Origin: Opisthorchis felineus | Lineage: Eukaryota > Platyhelminthes > Trematoda > Opisthorchiida > Opisthorchiidae | Assembly (NCBI GenBank): GCA_004794785.1 | Contig: SJOL01007403.1 | Location: forward strand, 665,403-729,402 | Length of the DNA: 64,000 nt | Reading direction: 5' to 3' | In this document: positions 14,078 through 26,144 of the stretch, piece after piece | Position numbering within the stretch: the stretch's first letter is position 1 | How the letters are laid out: every line of letters starts with the position of its first letter | Made by a program: the position numbers and the translations under genes | Notes under the pieces: generated by a model | The model's database searches: none | Seen by the model: only the letters and a program-made list of their open reading frames with translations | Told to the model about the DNA's origin: nothing

Positions 14078-17000
14078 GCATCTTGGTCAAGCAATTCACA
14101 AAACATGGTCACACTCCGACTGGCTCTTTAAGTGAGGACTTCGCAGATTAAAGGCTCAAGCAACCTGTAAAATACTATCCTCTCTAAGCAACTTGCCTAA
14201 GGTTTGATGACATTGGGAGAAAACTGTGCGATTTGAAAGAGGCTGAAACCCCTATCGAAATTTAAAATCTCTTCATATTTACCTGAGAACATAAGCGATC
14301 TTTTCAGAACAAGGCGCCTTCCACAAGTTCCTCGGATCTTCCATAAAAGTTGCCAGAAAGGGCTAAACAACCTTACAGTTCTTCGCGGATTTTCAGCATA
14401 GAGTAGATTTGGTTGTAAGACGAGATCGCTGTAAATTTTCTAAATCCTCCTCATACTGAAGTCAAACACTCCAAATAGAACGCACCCTAGGGTGCGCGAT
14501 TTCCAATTTCCCGAGTATACTTTTCCTTTGTAGAGATAAACAACGGATCGACCTAAAAATCTGCCACTCAGGTGGCACATGAAATGAAGAGTATCGGCTG
14601 ATCGTTTTATGGCCGTATTTGCAAGTTAAACAAGAAACCAAACAATTAAATAATTCATAAGTTTCTTCTAAAGATATGTTTCTGTTGATGATTAACATCT
14701 ACATTCATTCACATAAACAATCTCCTAGGATAAATTTTAAACATTTGTTTTTGCAGGTTTCCGGAAAAAAGACAATTCGGATGGATTGTAAAACTCAGGG
14801 GAGTGATCCGTGGTTTTAGAAATCTCACTAATTAATGTTTCTAGTTTATTAGATTTTGAGTTATCTGCATCGGAACTCATAGGTCAAGGGAATATTCCAC
14901 ACCTCATCTCCAAAGCTTTGACGGCTGAGTCACTCACGGCGAAATCCCCCTTCTATTCTTCGATTGCAGTTTCTATTTGTTTGTTTTTCGTTTGAAACAA
15001 AATAGCTGATCCGGGATGTACAGTTGCTTATCGATCTACTCACGTGACTGTGAGCTTTCGCGTAATGATGGATTTAAAAGTTAAATGGCTTATAAATTAT
15101 GCATATGGGATTTAGTTAAACGGAAAATCGTTGAATATTCAACTGGTAATTGTGTTGTTTTGTGGATCTGTAAACATAAAAATGTCACTCTTTGTAAAAA
15201 AGTAGTTATCTGTTTCTACGGGAAAGATTTTGAAACTAGTGGCCTGCAAGGACCCTCCGAACACTTCGGGTATAATATGTGCCTTAAAATTTTCAACTCT
15301 CCCAGCAGTGCGTAAGTAGTGGTCGTTAACATTTTTGCCTTTACATAGTGAAACAGCGGAATGTTGGAACAATGAGATATTCTGTCGTCAAGGGACAGGA
15401 TGTGTTCTATTTCTACGTAATGAACTGACGAAACGTTTGCAAGTCAACTGCCAAGCCCGGGAAAGAGATCAACAGCCACCTGATCAAAAACCAACAAACT
15501 CACCCAAGCTACCAGTATTTCGACACAGTACCAACGCCACATGATATGCTAAGATCACTCTAACCTATTGCACTACCAAGAACCAAATAATAAAACTGGT
15601 TTGCGAAAAAACATTGGAAAACCTGTTTAATTCCTTATTGTAGCTAGATTACTGTGATGCGAACTCTTATCAACCGGGCTTTAGGATCGCTGTTGTTTCC
15701 TCTCAATACTCTTTGCTTGTTGGTCAAGAACTCTGGGAAGCAGCCATTGTGAAGCAGCCAGTAGTTCATACATTTTAAGCGGTTAGACTGTGGTGTTATT
15801 TCAAAACATTTCTGCTGAGTAAATGCTGGAAAGCGCAGGACCTGAGTTGTTATAGTGATGATAATACGAAGAACGACAGAAAGCCGCTCCTGAAATTTTC
15901 ACTCAGTTCGATTAATCACTGTCGGATGACAAGATTTAGTGGTCGCTCTAGTGGTGGTGTATTCGAGCTAGGTTGCAGCTTTTTATTTATCTCAGAAAGA
16001 ATGAACGACAGGACATGAAGAAGAGTAGAGGAGTAGACCATCTGCTAACCACTGACAACTCCTTTTTTTCTGCTATTAGAACTTCCGCCGAATAAGTCTG
16101 TTGAAACTTCTACGTTCCAACTCCTAAGCGCCAACAATCAATACCGCAAGTGTGCTTTCGATCAACCATTCTCACCGATAAGATATTTCCAAATCAGTTA
16201 ATCTTAAGAAAGCGCAACTGTCTGTCAGTCCGTTCACCATATATCAACTTTGATGGGAGGCCTTTAGCAAACCAAAGACTGACAACAATATCACAAATAG
16301 CCACTAACCAATCATTCACTCCGATCTCTCAGATCTCACTAGAAATGCAAGTCGTATGCAATAAAGCCACCTTACCATTGATCAGAAATGATACAACATG
16401 TGTCTATCCAGTTAGAGATTTCGCAGGCTTTGATGTATCAATACCAGAAAGAATCTTTCGTATTCTCCCAGGACAGGAAATTCACTACTACCCGGTTGTT
16501 CCCTCCTATTTGCTGAAGAAGTACTAAAAGCCAAAAATCTTTGCATTAAAGGGACGTTTTCCAAAGAGGAACCTATCTAACACGGGACTAGGCTGGCGGT
16601 CGGTCAACCCGTATCATCTACTGTAACCAATCTGTCTAAGCAACAATTAGAAGACTAATTGTTGTAAAGTCTGGAAACTTACCAGCGCTTTGATAGAGTT
16701 GTTCCGACAACTTTTTGGTGTCCATCAAATCAAACATCGGAAAAATGCCTTTTTAAACAAACAAATGGTCTGGAATGCCGGTCTGGTCTCCGGCTAATTA
16801 TATTATGTTTCATGTGAACTGGCCAAATATGCATACTTACATTAGTTTTCTACCTGGTGGATGTGTTACTGATGGGACGTTGGTAATTGATTCATCATTT
16901 CCAGACAAATTCTGACACAATCACTCTCGAAATACGTGCTCTGAGTTAAGAGGTTACATTCGTTTGTAAGCTTGTTTGTTGGGAGGGAGAAACAAAAACG

Positions 17001-18193
17001 AGCATTGAACATGTAGAAACAATACTACTATTTTTTGGCTACGGCAGAACAAACGTATGAGCTACCATGGACACAGAAGTGGAGAGCTAAGATAAAGAAA
17101 GTTTGCATGTCTTTTTATTTTTCGTCCTTCCAGGTAAAGAACCAACGCAAGCAAAGAACAAGCGGCATCACTGAGCATATCCTTCCAACTTTATGCGAAC
17201 AGTAAACTATGCCAAAGTCCCACTCTTGTTAAAGAATTATATATAATATTTCCAGTCACAAACGCCATTTCTACCATATTGCATTGCCGGCAACTTTACT
17301 AATTTTATATGGCAAGAAAATCCAACAACTGTCACTCATGGGGAATAAATAGACTGGTTCTGAGTCAAGTGGAAACCCCTCGCTGTTAAGGTGAAAACAC
17401 AAGAATTTTCCTTCCCACAAGTCTACTTAAGAAATGCTAAAATTTCTACTAACCAAACAAATGCCTCGTTTTCCATTTTGTATGAACTCGACCCGCGCGT
17501 GTCGCATATTGCCATAAAAATCAAAAATACAATTTGTAGCTGATCTGTGAAATAATTTTAAAACGTCCATGAAAATTCACACTTCAGTGATAGCCCGTCC
17601 ACGTCTTACTTCGATAGGTTGTACAAACAGCAAACTTTGCTCTGTGATCCCACTAGTTGTGACAGAGTGTCTCCAGGGGCCAGTCGATCAAATTGCCAGT
17701 TCTTCGCACACATTCTTCCTCTAGAAGGAAACGTGCGCGCATTCTATCAGACTTGTTCCTGATGGCTTGACTCGATAAAGTGGTGGCGGAATCCACGCTG
17801 TTTCATCACATGTATCGACGAAAAATTACAATTGCTACATTGTACCAAAACTCCTTTACTTGGATTCAGTTTGGTGTGGAGACAGTTTTTTGTCTGATAC
17901 CGTTAATTTAGGCAAAAGTGTCGACTATCGATTTTTACAATGTTAGCCTCGTCGTAGACTGCCTCGCAAGTAGCTACGAGACTAATGATCTGTACTCTGT
18001 CCGGCTTTATTTATCCCTGTCTGAAATAAAACTATGAATGATATTAGCGAAATACACTCATTTGCAAACAAATTTGGTTCTGCGAGAGACTCACCTGGAA
18101 CCCAGCTGAATACCTCGTTTATGATGTTTCCAGGCAACTGAATGTGCAGCACCAGGCTGCCTCATGCGTGCAATTTGGTTTCAAGTAGAACAT

Positions 18194-18286
18194 AAGGTTG
18201 ACGGAAACTCGGGGACTGCGCCTACCTAATGAGCTCCAAGAAGGGCGAAACCGGTCTTGGGCTGTCGAAGAATTTTCAACGACCTT
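18194..18286 (+). ncRNA. Hammerhead-type ribozyme repeat, copy 1 (core mutated)
   Basis: The order is stem I 5' strand, core, stem II, GAAA, short helix III, stem I 3' strand. Outer stem I pairs 18194-18200 (AAGGTTG) with 18280-18286 (CGACCTT). The core at 18226-18232 reads CTAATGA, so the invariant G5 (18228) has become A, which should abolish cleavage. Stem II pairs GCTC (18233-18236) with GGGC (18243-18246) around CCAAGAA-type loop bases. GAAA is 18247-18250. Helix III is the palindrome ACCGGT (18250-18255), and the expected cleavage C is 18256. The whole 18171-18300 block is nearly identical to 22694-22820. Flanking sequence includes the 18.1 kb dispersed repeat upstream. Confidence 0.7.
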
Positions 18287-18344
18287 ATGTGTAGTGCATT
18301 CCGTATATATATGAATGATATTCTTTGATTATCGGTATGGTACC

Positions 18345-21300
18345 ATTAGTAAGTTTGAGGAAAACCCTTCAAAATTGCTTCACACATTAACAACCATCTG
18401 GGCCACGTCCAGGAAGATATTTTGATATTGTGACGTTGAGGTTGACCGGACCATAAGGCGTGTTCATTGCTTATTCTGCTGAACACCAGTATGAACGAGA
18501 TTTATGGGGTCTAATTTCTGAATCGAAAACGAGTGTCTAACTCCATGAGAACCGGAAAGGGACAGTCACAAATCAATGACACCTTTGCGCTCACAGTTCT
18601 CTACCCTTTTAACTAATAACTTCAGACATGACAAAGGAGAAATATTGCGAACGGAAGGTGGAAAATTCTTCTACTTCATATTTACATCACTGTCCTTTGG
18701 GCAGTTCTGTTCCACTTCTAGAGGCACCATGCTATTTGGCCTGCGCAAAGGTAGGGAGAACTGAACTCGAGTTTAACTCTTGGCAGAGCCCAGGGTTTGA
18801 ATAACTGTGCCAAAACAAGGAGGATAAAGTCTGGCGACTACAGTTTACAAAACTGATAATGACCATTCGGCAGGTCTCACTCATCTCCACTTGGAAGTTC
18901 TGAGAGACAGGCAATTGTGTTGACAACCAGTACAGTCACCGGTAGGTCGTTCGAGGCATCGATAGAAACCACACACTCTACTGATGCATGAGAATGTTTA
19001 CTATTTTAGACGTAACATACTCGTCTCACCACCATAAAATCCCCAATGAAGACTAATTTTATGTCCCTCAACCACTAGGTCGTTCATTACCACGTTGACA
19101 GTGTATTTAAAAGGGCCACATCTGCATGGTGTTGCACTGGAGTGGGTGAATTATTGCGATGAAACGTAAAGGAACTGACGGCGATACCCGTATACCGTTG
19201 ATAAACAGGCGATCGTTTTTGCTTACTGTTATGCCGTCATGTCTAGAACATCTAATAATATCTTTAAGTAGGTCTTTGAACGTTCACCCACCGCTCCTAT
19301 TCTCCCAGGTTTACAGCGGTACCAGGGGCTTGCAGGGTGCACCACATTCGGCTCACCGTAGGTAGTTCATGGCTTCCCACTATGCTCAAGCGTCCCTCGG
19401 TTTGACCACCGGGGATCGGCAACTACGATGTGGATGCCTTCCATTTGGGAGTAATTTAGAGTACTTGACCCTACTATGGGCTAAGGTGCAATCGAACGTT
19501 TGCCCATCAAATACAGAATACGTCTAAAAGTTTCAGAATAGTCATTAATAACAAGACCGATTTTCCAATAGCATGTTAATAAGTTCTACATTTTCGGTTT
19601 CACTTTTCAGGGAACGAATAACCAGGACCGCGAAATGTGGATCACCATATATTGTGCGGAAATATTTATACTGTGGGAGGGAAGAAAGAGCACGCCCGAA
19701 CGTGAATGAATTGGCAAATGACACAAGTGTCTTACCGTTTAACTGGGTGTCAGTTGCAAAGCCTTCGTGCTAAGGCCAACTGAAGGCTATAGACAGGTCA
19801 GTACCCTGTTATCCATATCTTATCCCTTCGGATTTACGTAAGATTCAAACGCGCACGCTGTGTCATATTCGGGACCGTGAGATCCCCCTTTCTGTTTCGT
19901 TTCCAACTCTATCGCTAATATCAGTGAAGCCTTCCGGGTAAACATTCGTTGGCGGCGTTTGCTTTGAAAACAGTTTTGTCTCCCACTTTGACCGTTCCGC
20001 ATATTTTGCTTGTGTTGGCCAATAAAACGTCTACCAGTCCATGCCAATGAGACATCTTAATGTATTTCGAGAATGGAAAATACACCTTGTGTTCTCCCTA
20101 GAACAGAAGTATACAGACTACCTGCCAGCTAAAAAAATTGTGCTGTAAAGTGTACAGCGATAAGGTGCCGTTTCTCGGGTCAAAAGGCCTCACTAATGGA
20201 GGTGCAAATTTATTCATGCAAATGAACTGTCCTAATGGAAATAAGGTACTACGATGGGTACAGCACAGCCGCAGAGTCAAACTCTTCATGGATTTTCAGC
20301 ACCGATATTCGGCTGGCGATTTTATTGTTGATCCGTGTCCTCACAAGGTAATTGCTTCACAAAGGAATATTATTATATAGTTTGCGAATGTATGAGGTGA
20401 TGCAAATCGTTTTACCGTTCATAACAACACGATTTTTAGCTCTTTCAGGAAACGATAGGTTTTTCATCTCTCTTGGTTTTCTGTGGTGTTGTATTGCTCA
20501 ACCCCGTCGTTGTATAGATTGACTAGATACTGAGGTGAAATATTAGGCTATCTGGAACGGGACCAACTTGTATCAACTGTTGCAACCGTGATCAAACCTG
20601 TACGTTGTCATCCTCCCATTAAGCGACTTCCTCCTAAATCGCTCGTTGTTTTGATTGCTGTAGCGTGTTGCATATCGGATCGATCTGAATAACCCCAAAT
20701 CGGGTCGTTTTTAGAGATGGTATTTTACATGTTGGTCAAACAATTGCACACTATATTCACTTATTCATGATAAATCATCAGGATTTACCACCAAAGAAGC
20801 CATTTACTAGTGTGTCGCTGTACCTCCTGAGCAATAAGTGCCAACGCAGATCTTGTGTGTGGTCCTGTGGATGAAGAAAAAATGCCTCGGAATCTTGGGT
20901 CACGAACATGATTGGATCTCACCTTTACACCAGTTTCCACACAAGAGTTATTAGTTTATTGCCTGCGATTGAGGCTGCAGACGAATTAGCGTAATCCGGC
21001 GATAACTACCGCTTCTTCAAACCTAAAAAAATAGGACTTAGATAACCGGTGACAAGATGGCCTAATGCTCTCTTTCCCGACCAAGTTCCACAATCACTAA
21101 TAGAGGGAAACGAAAATGAGTTCACTTGATCAAATTCAGTTTGCTCATCCATCCTATCGGTGGTCTGTGGGAATGTAGACGCAGGCATGACAAACTCCAC
21201 GTTCTGGAAGGTTGTGTCGTCCTCCCCATGAATTACTGAATGTTGTTTTGGGTGCAAATGCATTCCAGTCGACTTCTTTTATTATCTTGTCCGAAAGTCA

Positions 21301-21800
21301 CAAGCACTGACGAATGAAAAATACCCCTACTCCTGTCTATTTCCTTGAAATTTGAAATTCTAGCCAAGCTATAAATGTGCACTCAGTCAACAATTACAAC
21401 TGTGTTCAGGTCAGTCAGAAGTCTAACAGATTTGTCTAAAGAGCAATCAAGACTCAATGTAGCCCTAAAAAAGTTTCCAAATTTAACTTCGCAGATTAGC
21501 GGCATTCTTACTGAAGCTACTGTAGGCCCTCAAACACCTGAAGATAAGAGCCCATAGTCTTCACAAGATCAATGCAGTTAACTGTGAAGTTCCGTCCCTT
21601 TGTAACTGTGGGAAACTGGAAAAGAAGCCGATAAGTACGAATACATTACTAGCAAAATTCAGCAATTTCCCAACAAAGTAATGATAAACGACCAAGAAAA
21701 CGTTTGACTCAGCGATAATCTTTGCATGCGAAATTGGCCAAACTGTATCCCATTCACCCATCTCTCGACTGGGAGGATGTGTAGACTTATAAGAGAAATA
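18345..21800. other. Non-coding stretch, no gene recognised
   Basis: Only short open frames without recognisable domains occur. No tRNA, ribozyme core or retroelement motif was found on either strand in this stretch. Confidence 0.45.
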
Positions 21801-21813
21801 ATGGAGAACTGAT

Positions 21814-21888
21814 GAAAACTCAGTGTCTACAACCACTTAATGAGCTTTATGAAGGGTAAAACCGAGCGTTGGTTGTCAAAGAGCTTTC
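21814..21888 (+). ncRNA. Hammerhead-type ribozyme repeat, copy 2 (decayed core, stem I kept)
   Basis: Outer stem I pairs GAAAACTC (21814-21821) with GAGCTTTC (21881-21888), 7 of 8 positions. Inner stem I pairs ACAACCAC (21829-21836) with GTUGGUUGU-type bases 21868-21876, 8 pairs with one bulged T. This inner sequence is unlike that of copies 1 and 4, yet it is still complementary. The core (21837-21843) reads TTAATGA, and GAAA is AAAA (21858-21861), so the copy must be inactive. Stem II (21844-21857) survives mostly through G-T pairs. Confidence 0.6.
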
Positions 21889-22106
21889 AGCAACCATATG
21901 ATTAGCGTCTTGTGGGGAAACTATACCGCGAAACGCCGAATATGGTACCAATTTAAACTTTGGGCGGTGTTTATGTAATATCTTCAGCCAAGAAGCATCA
22001 TAACCAAGATATTCAGCCTAGTTTTCCCTTGACCTCAAAGTGATGTGCAAATGATTAAATTTTACCAGTGGCGTACAACTTGATATTCAAATAAAGAATA
22101 TGGTTT

Positions 22107-22183
22107 CTGACAATTCAGGGCCTACGCTCACCCGGTGAACACTAAGAAGGGTGAAACGGCAGTAGGCTACCAGGAATTATCAG
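22107..22183 (+). ncRNA. Hammerhead-type ribozyme repeat, copy 3 (decayed core, stem I kept)
   Basis: Outer stem I pairs CTGACAATTC (22107-22116) with GAATTATCAG (22174-22183), 9 of 10 positions, using sequence different from the sister copies. The core at 22132-22138 reads CCGGTGA instead of CTGATGA. Stem II (22139-22152) has loop TAAGAA. GAAA is intact at 22153-22156. Inner stem I pairs GCTCAC (22126-22131) with GTAGGC (22162-22167), allowing one mismatch and one wobble. Inactive by its core changes. Confidence 0.55.
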
Positions 22184-22622
22184 CAGGTCTATGAACACTG
22201 CATAATGTTGAGAAAAATGGCTGCTTTATCTTAAATGTTTCACACAGGCTTTCACCAGTCAGAACAAATTGGATGCGGACGCCCGTGCGCTCCCTCAACT
22301 GTGCAGTTTTGGTCCATTCAATCCCTCCAATCATTACTGTGTATTGGTCAAGGCTCCTTTGTAATCAAGAATGGACGAATTATATTCGATTTCCCATAGT
22401 TGCTGGTCTTCTCAGCAAACCATCTTTTGACATGGTGATGTGATATTCTAGACTTCCGTCCCCTGATGTTGTTATCATACTATGCGCTTATTGATCCAAA
22501 TGAGCATACCAAAAACACCACAATCCCAGGACCAAAGTCAATGTAGATGCCGTATAATACCGCACAGCAAATTAACCGACGCGGCCAAGAACGGCCGTTC
22601 CCTTCAAAAATTACCTTCATCT

Positions 22623-22626
<4 letters not shown>

Positions 22627-22655
<29 letters not shown>
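22627..22655. repeat. AT microsatellite
   Basis: An uninterrupted (AT) run of about 14 units ends some 60 bases before hammerhead copy 4. Confidence 0.95.
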
Positions 22656-22658
<3 letters not shown>

Positions 22659-22716
22659 TGATTTGCAAATTAGTGTATTTGTCGAAATCAGTCCAATTTG
22701 GGTTCAAGTAGAACAT

Positions 22717-22809
22717 AAGGTTGACGGAAACTCGGGGACTGCGCCTACCTGATGAGCCCCAAGAACGGCGAAACCGGTCGCGGGCTGTCGAAGAGTTTTC
22801 AGCAACCTT
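22717..22809 (+). ncRNA. Hammerhead ribozyme repeat, copy 4 (intact catalytic core)
   Basis: The best-preserved member of the long-stem family. Stem I pairs AAGGTTG (22717-22723) with CAACCTT (22803-22809), then GGAAACTC (22726-22733) with GAGTTTTC (22793-22800), GAC (22737-22739) with GTC (22787-22789), and GCCTAC (22743-22748) with GCGGGC (22780-22785; one A-C mismatch and one U-G wobble). The core CTGATGA is 22749-22755. Stem II pairs GCC (22756-22758) with GGC (22767-22769); the next pair is C-C. GAAA is 22770-22773. Helix III is ACCGGT (22773-22778), a perfect palindrome with no loop, and the cleavage base would be C22779 (GUC). All core nucleotides of a type I hammerhead are present. 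The loop-less helix III suggests it would need to act as a dimer or rearrange. Confidence 0.75.
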
Positions 22810-22839
22810 GTGAGTAGTTTCCTTCATGAAAATATACAT

Positions 22840-25800
22840 AATTTTGTTTATAGTCTCTGGGACATGTGCAAATAACTGTTTGATCTTACTTCACACAAAC
22901 AAAACTATCTTAACAGTTTTTGTTACACCGTTTCAACCTGTCGAATCGAATTTCATGCATTGAAAAATTCAAGACAGATAAATGGCCTGAACTCAGCTAA
23001 GCTTAAACACGAAAGTTTTGAATGACGTTATTTGTTTATCTTACATTAGTTGAACCAGATGCAGAGCGAGAGAAAAGGATAAATTGCATTCCTGAAAAGA
23101 AAATATTTTATCATTATTTTTCAACGTTTGATTTCCATATCGATATTAGATACCCGTGCCACGCACTGCTTGACTGACAGTAGACAAGTAAGTTTCGCAG
23201 TAGAATATTTTGTAGAAGGTGGGGGAAGCTAATGAAGGAGATACAGCGGAGTGAAAAACCGCTTTCGGCATTTTTCCTGTGCATTTTTAACAAAATTACA
23301 CACAGGTTTGTAGGACCAACCCTATATATGATGAAACTGCTCACGTGCTTCTGTAAGTCTGCCATGTTTTCTCTTGAAAATTTACCAGGATGCTCAAGAG
23401 GAAACGATTGGCATTTTTATTGTTGTGAGCACCGTTTAGCTCAGAGTGACCCAGTACTTTTCGACCATCGTGAAAGCATTGGTCACAGATGGTAAATGTT
23501 TTTCAGTTCGTCGAACTCAATATGGTGATTCATGGTAAGTTCAAGCAGAAAATCCTTGATGACACCTCTTGAATAACGCGTATACCTGCTCTCTAGCTAC
23601 AAAAGAGCATTATAACTTCTAGCAAAATTCAACGTTTGGCTGGGTTGTCAACTGCCACTATACACCTGAAGAGCTGAACAGCTGACGCTTTTGTACCACC
23701 CATATGTGGCGTTCATCGTACTTGACGTCATTAGGCCCACTTTATTCTCGGTGTGACACTACCCGTGTGTTTGTCCATATTTTCTTCTCCCATTCTCCTT
23801 TCATCCTGACTGCTGTTGAAATCCACAGTATGATTTTCCATTCAGTTTAAGGTTAGCAACAAAAAACAAACGGCCAGTAAGCCCAATGGTCAGCTGGTCA
23901 CTCTCTAATATCACGTGACTCTGAAACTTCGCATCAGTTTCACGGGAAGTTTGACAGCCTAATATTGATTATCAGCATAATTTAAAACCAGTGATTATTT
24001 TCGAGTTTAATTTTCATAAATAGGTTAAGGGCTAGTTTTGCCCAAACTGTACTATTTTGAGGTCACATCGAAGTCCACCGGAGAATATGGTGTATGAAAA
24101 CTTCTCACACTAGCTCATATTTTCTTAATTTTATGGAACGATGAAAATTGGAGAGCTGACTACCAAACCCCACTGCTGTATAAAACAGTATTCGGAATTC
24201 AACGAGGACTGAGGTATATAAACTGACATCAAACGCTGGATCCGAAAGGTTCCAAAACATCAAAATATCTCAAACGTACGAGCATGACGGGTATGCGATA
24301 AATCACACCACTCATTATGGCTGTAATACACATTTAGTGCAAGCCTTTTGCTATAGTTTGTGCAACCACAGTTGCAAATTTTGAGAATCTCTACAATATA
24401 GTCTACTTCAATTCATGAAGAGTTTGAAAAGCACGACACTGCATACAAACCCCTCTCTCTAGGAGAACACAGGTCTATATATACTGGACCTAAATGTATT
24501 GATGTCAATCTTATAAGTCAATAACCACCTTTAGTAAGGTAGACCCTCTGCATCGCCACGCTACCAGTCTGAAAGACCACAAGTACCAACCATTTCCTGG
24601 AATGTGGAGAGTTAGAAATTTATCCAGTACAGCGATGTGTGAAGTGACTAGCAGCTTCCAGTTCAAAGTCGCCAAATAAGGTTTCAACGTGAAAAATCTC
24701 ACTCAAAAGGATCAGCGACTCACAATTGCACGCTGGACCAGTAAAGTCTAGATTTTCGTTTCAACCGTCACCCCGGTTCTCCATCATGACCATTCAAACT
24801 CATCTACTTATCTTCACCAGATTAGGAATCATACATGATTTGTATCCCAGTTCACTTACTCTTCCAAGGGTTCTTCCTCATCAGTGCACTTTAAAGGTAA
24901 TGGTTAATGTACGTATCGCATCCCATGGAACTCCATAACCTTAAGGCACTCAACAGCTAATTTGAAGCGGCACTTAGGACTCTCCCTACACTGTCAGGTA
25001 TCCAATTACACAAATGTTAGATATGGATCTGCTTGGATAGGTAAGGTATCTGTGGATATTCCTCCCGTTCCCTTGAAAATCTTGCAGATGCATAATTCCG
25101 GATCTTCGTGTACCTATATTCGACGTCGATCAAACTCTGATGGCATGGCCCGGGTGTCATACCTCCCCTAATAAGTGGTCCGTAATCATGCCTACAATGC
25201 AAAGACCGACTTAACTTCCGCGTTTTCTAACTTCATCTATGAACTCTAAAGTAAAAATTGGCATGCTTAACCAATGGGTTGTAGGCCAACGAGTCAGTTA
25301 CAGATATGGTTGTATTTTTTAGTGTGTGATTGTTTTGAGCATCTGCTTAAAAGGACAGAAAAGTACCAAACAGGGCTGGTAGATCGCACTCAGAACCCAG
25401 ATTTCCTCGTGATGAACAACTCACTCAAACTAAACTATTAGCAAAATCCATATACAATGCGCTTATTACTTGTAGCCCAAATGCGTAGGTTAGTGATGCA
25501 CCTGTTTACCGATCGAACCAGTTGTCTTGCAAACTCCTCATCACCAAATCAAGTGGGCATTATCAATACGCCTTGGACAAACGAACCGGCTTCTCCATAT
25601 TAGGGAGGGGGAACAGCCTATCTTTTGCCACACACACACACACTCTTGTTAGAGAGGGTATCACTGCACGAAAGGTTTTTGGAAAAAGGCATTGCTTTGT
25701 AGCAATGTCTAAATTTGACAGGAGGCCTGATTCAGAAGAGAAGCTCTGTAGCTCAGACAGTGACACCACTGGTTCATTTATTATCTGGTTTCGGAGGTTT

Positions 25801-26140
25801 TTCTGCAAACTTGTTGAAGTTGAGGTGATATCAGCGCTCGATAACGGCGTAACGGTATATTATGCATCAATGATACATCAAAGGGTACGGGATGAAGAGT
25901 GTAAGCAATATTTTTGCGCAGTAGATTAGATTCAGTTTAGTATGTCGGTCGTTCAAACTTGCCTCAGAACACGAACTCTCACTAACTCTCTTGCTTGTTG
26001 TGTTCTTCCAGATACCAGGTCTATATGTTTTCCAGAATGAGGGGGCTCCCCGTGGTCTTTAGGTGTAAAAACTGAAGACAGTGAATCAAGTCTTTCTGTA
26101 GCCTTCTCTTGTGGGTTTATTCACCTAATAAGCTTTTTAG
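22840..26140. other. Non-coding stretch, no gene recognised
   Basis: No recognisable domain was found. A 135-codon open frame (25522-25929 plus) spans a CA microsatellite (about 25629-25643) and has no family resemblance. A CTGATGA on the minus strand near 24866-24872 lacks a following GAAA and stem II. Confidence 0.45.
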
Positions 26141-26144
26141 TCTT

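Larger units (their letters stand above)
11700..18090. other. Non-coding stretch, no gene recognised
   Basis: No domain-bearing frame was found. A 125-codon open frame at 16150-16527 (plus) has no recognisable family and no convincing splice sites. An AT dinucleotide run with an undetermined base lies at 12911-12933, and a SINE scrap at about 14047-14077. Otherwise I see nothing. Confidence 0.45.

Noticed and set aside
16150..16527. 125-codon open frame as a gene
   Set aside because: It has no recognisable domain, no splice sites of good quality, and its composition is rich in Ile, Ser and Thr as expected for AT-rich chance frames.
24850..24885. Minus-strand CACTGATGAGGAAG
   Set aside because: It has the hammerhead core heptamer, but no stem II and no GAAA follow, and the stem I strands do not pair.
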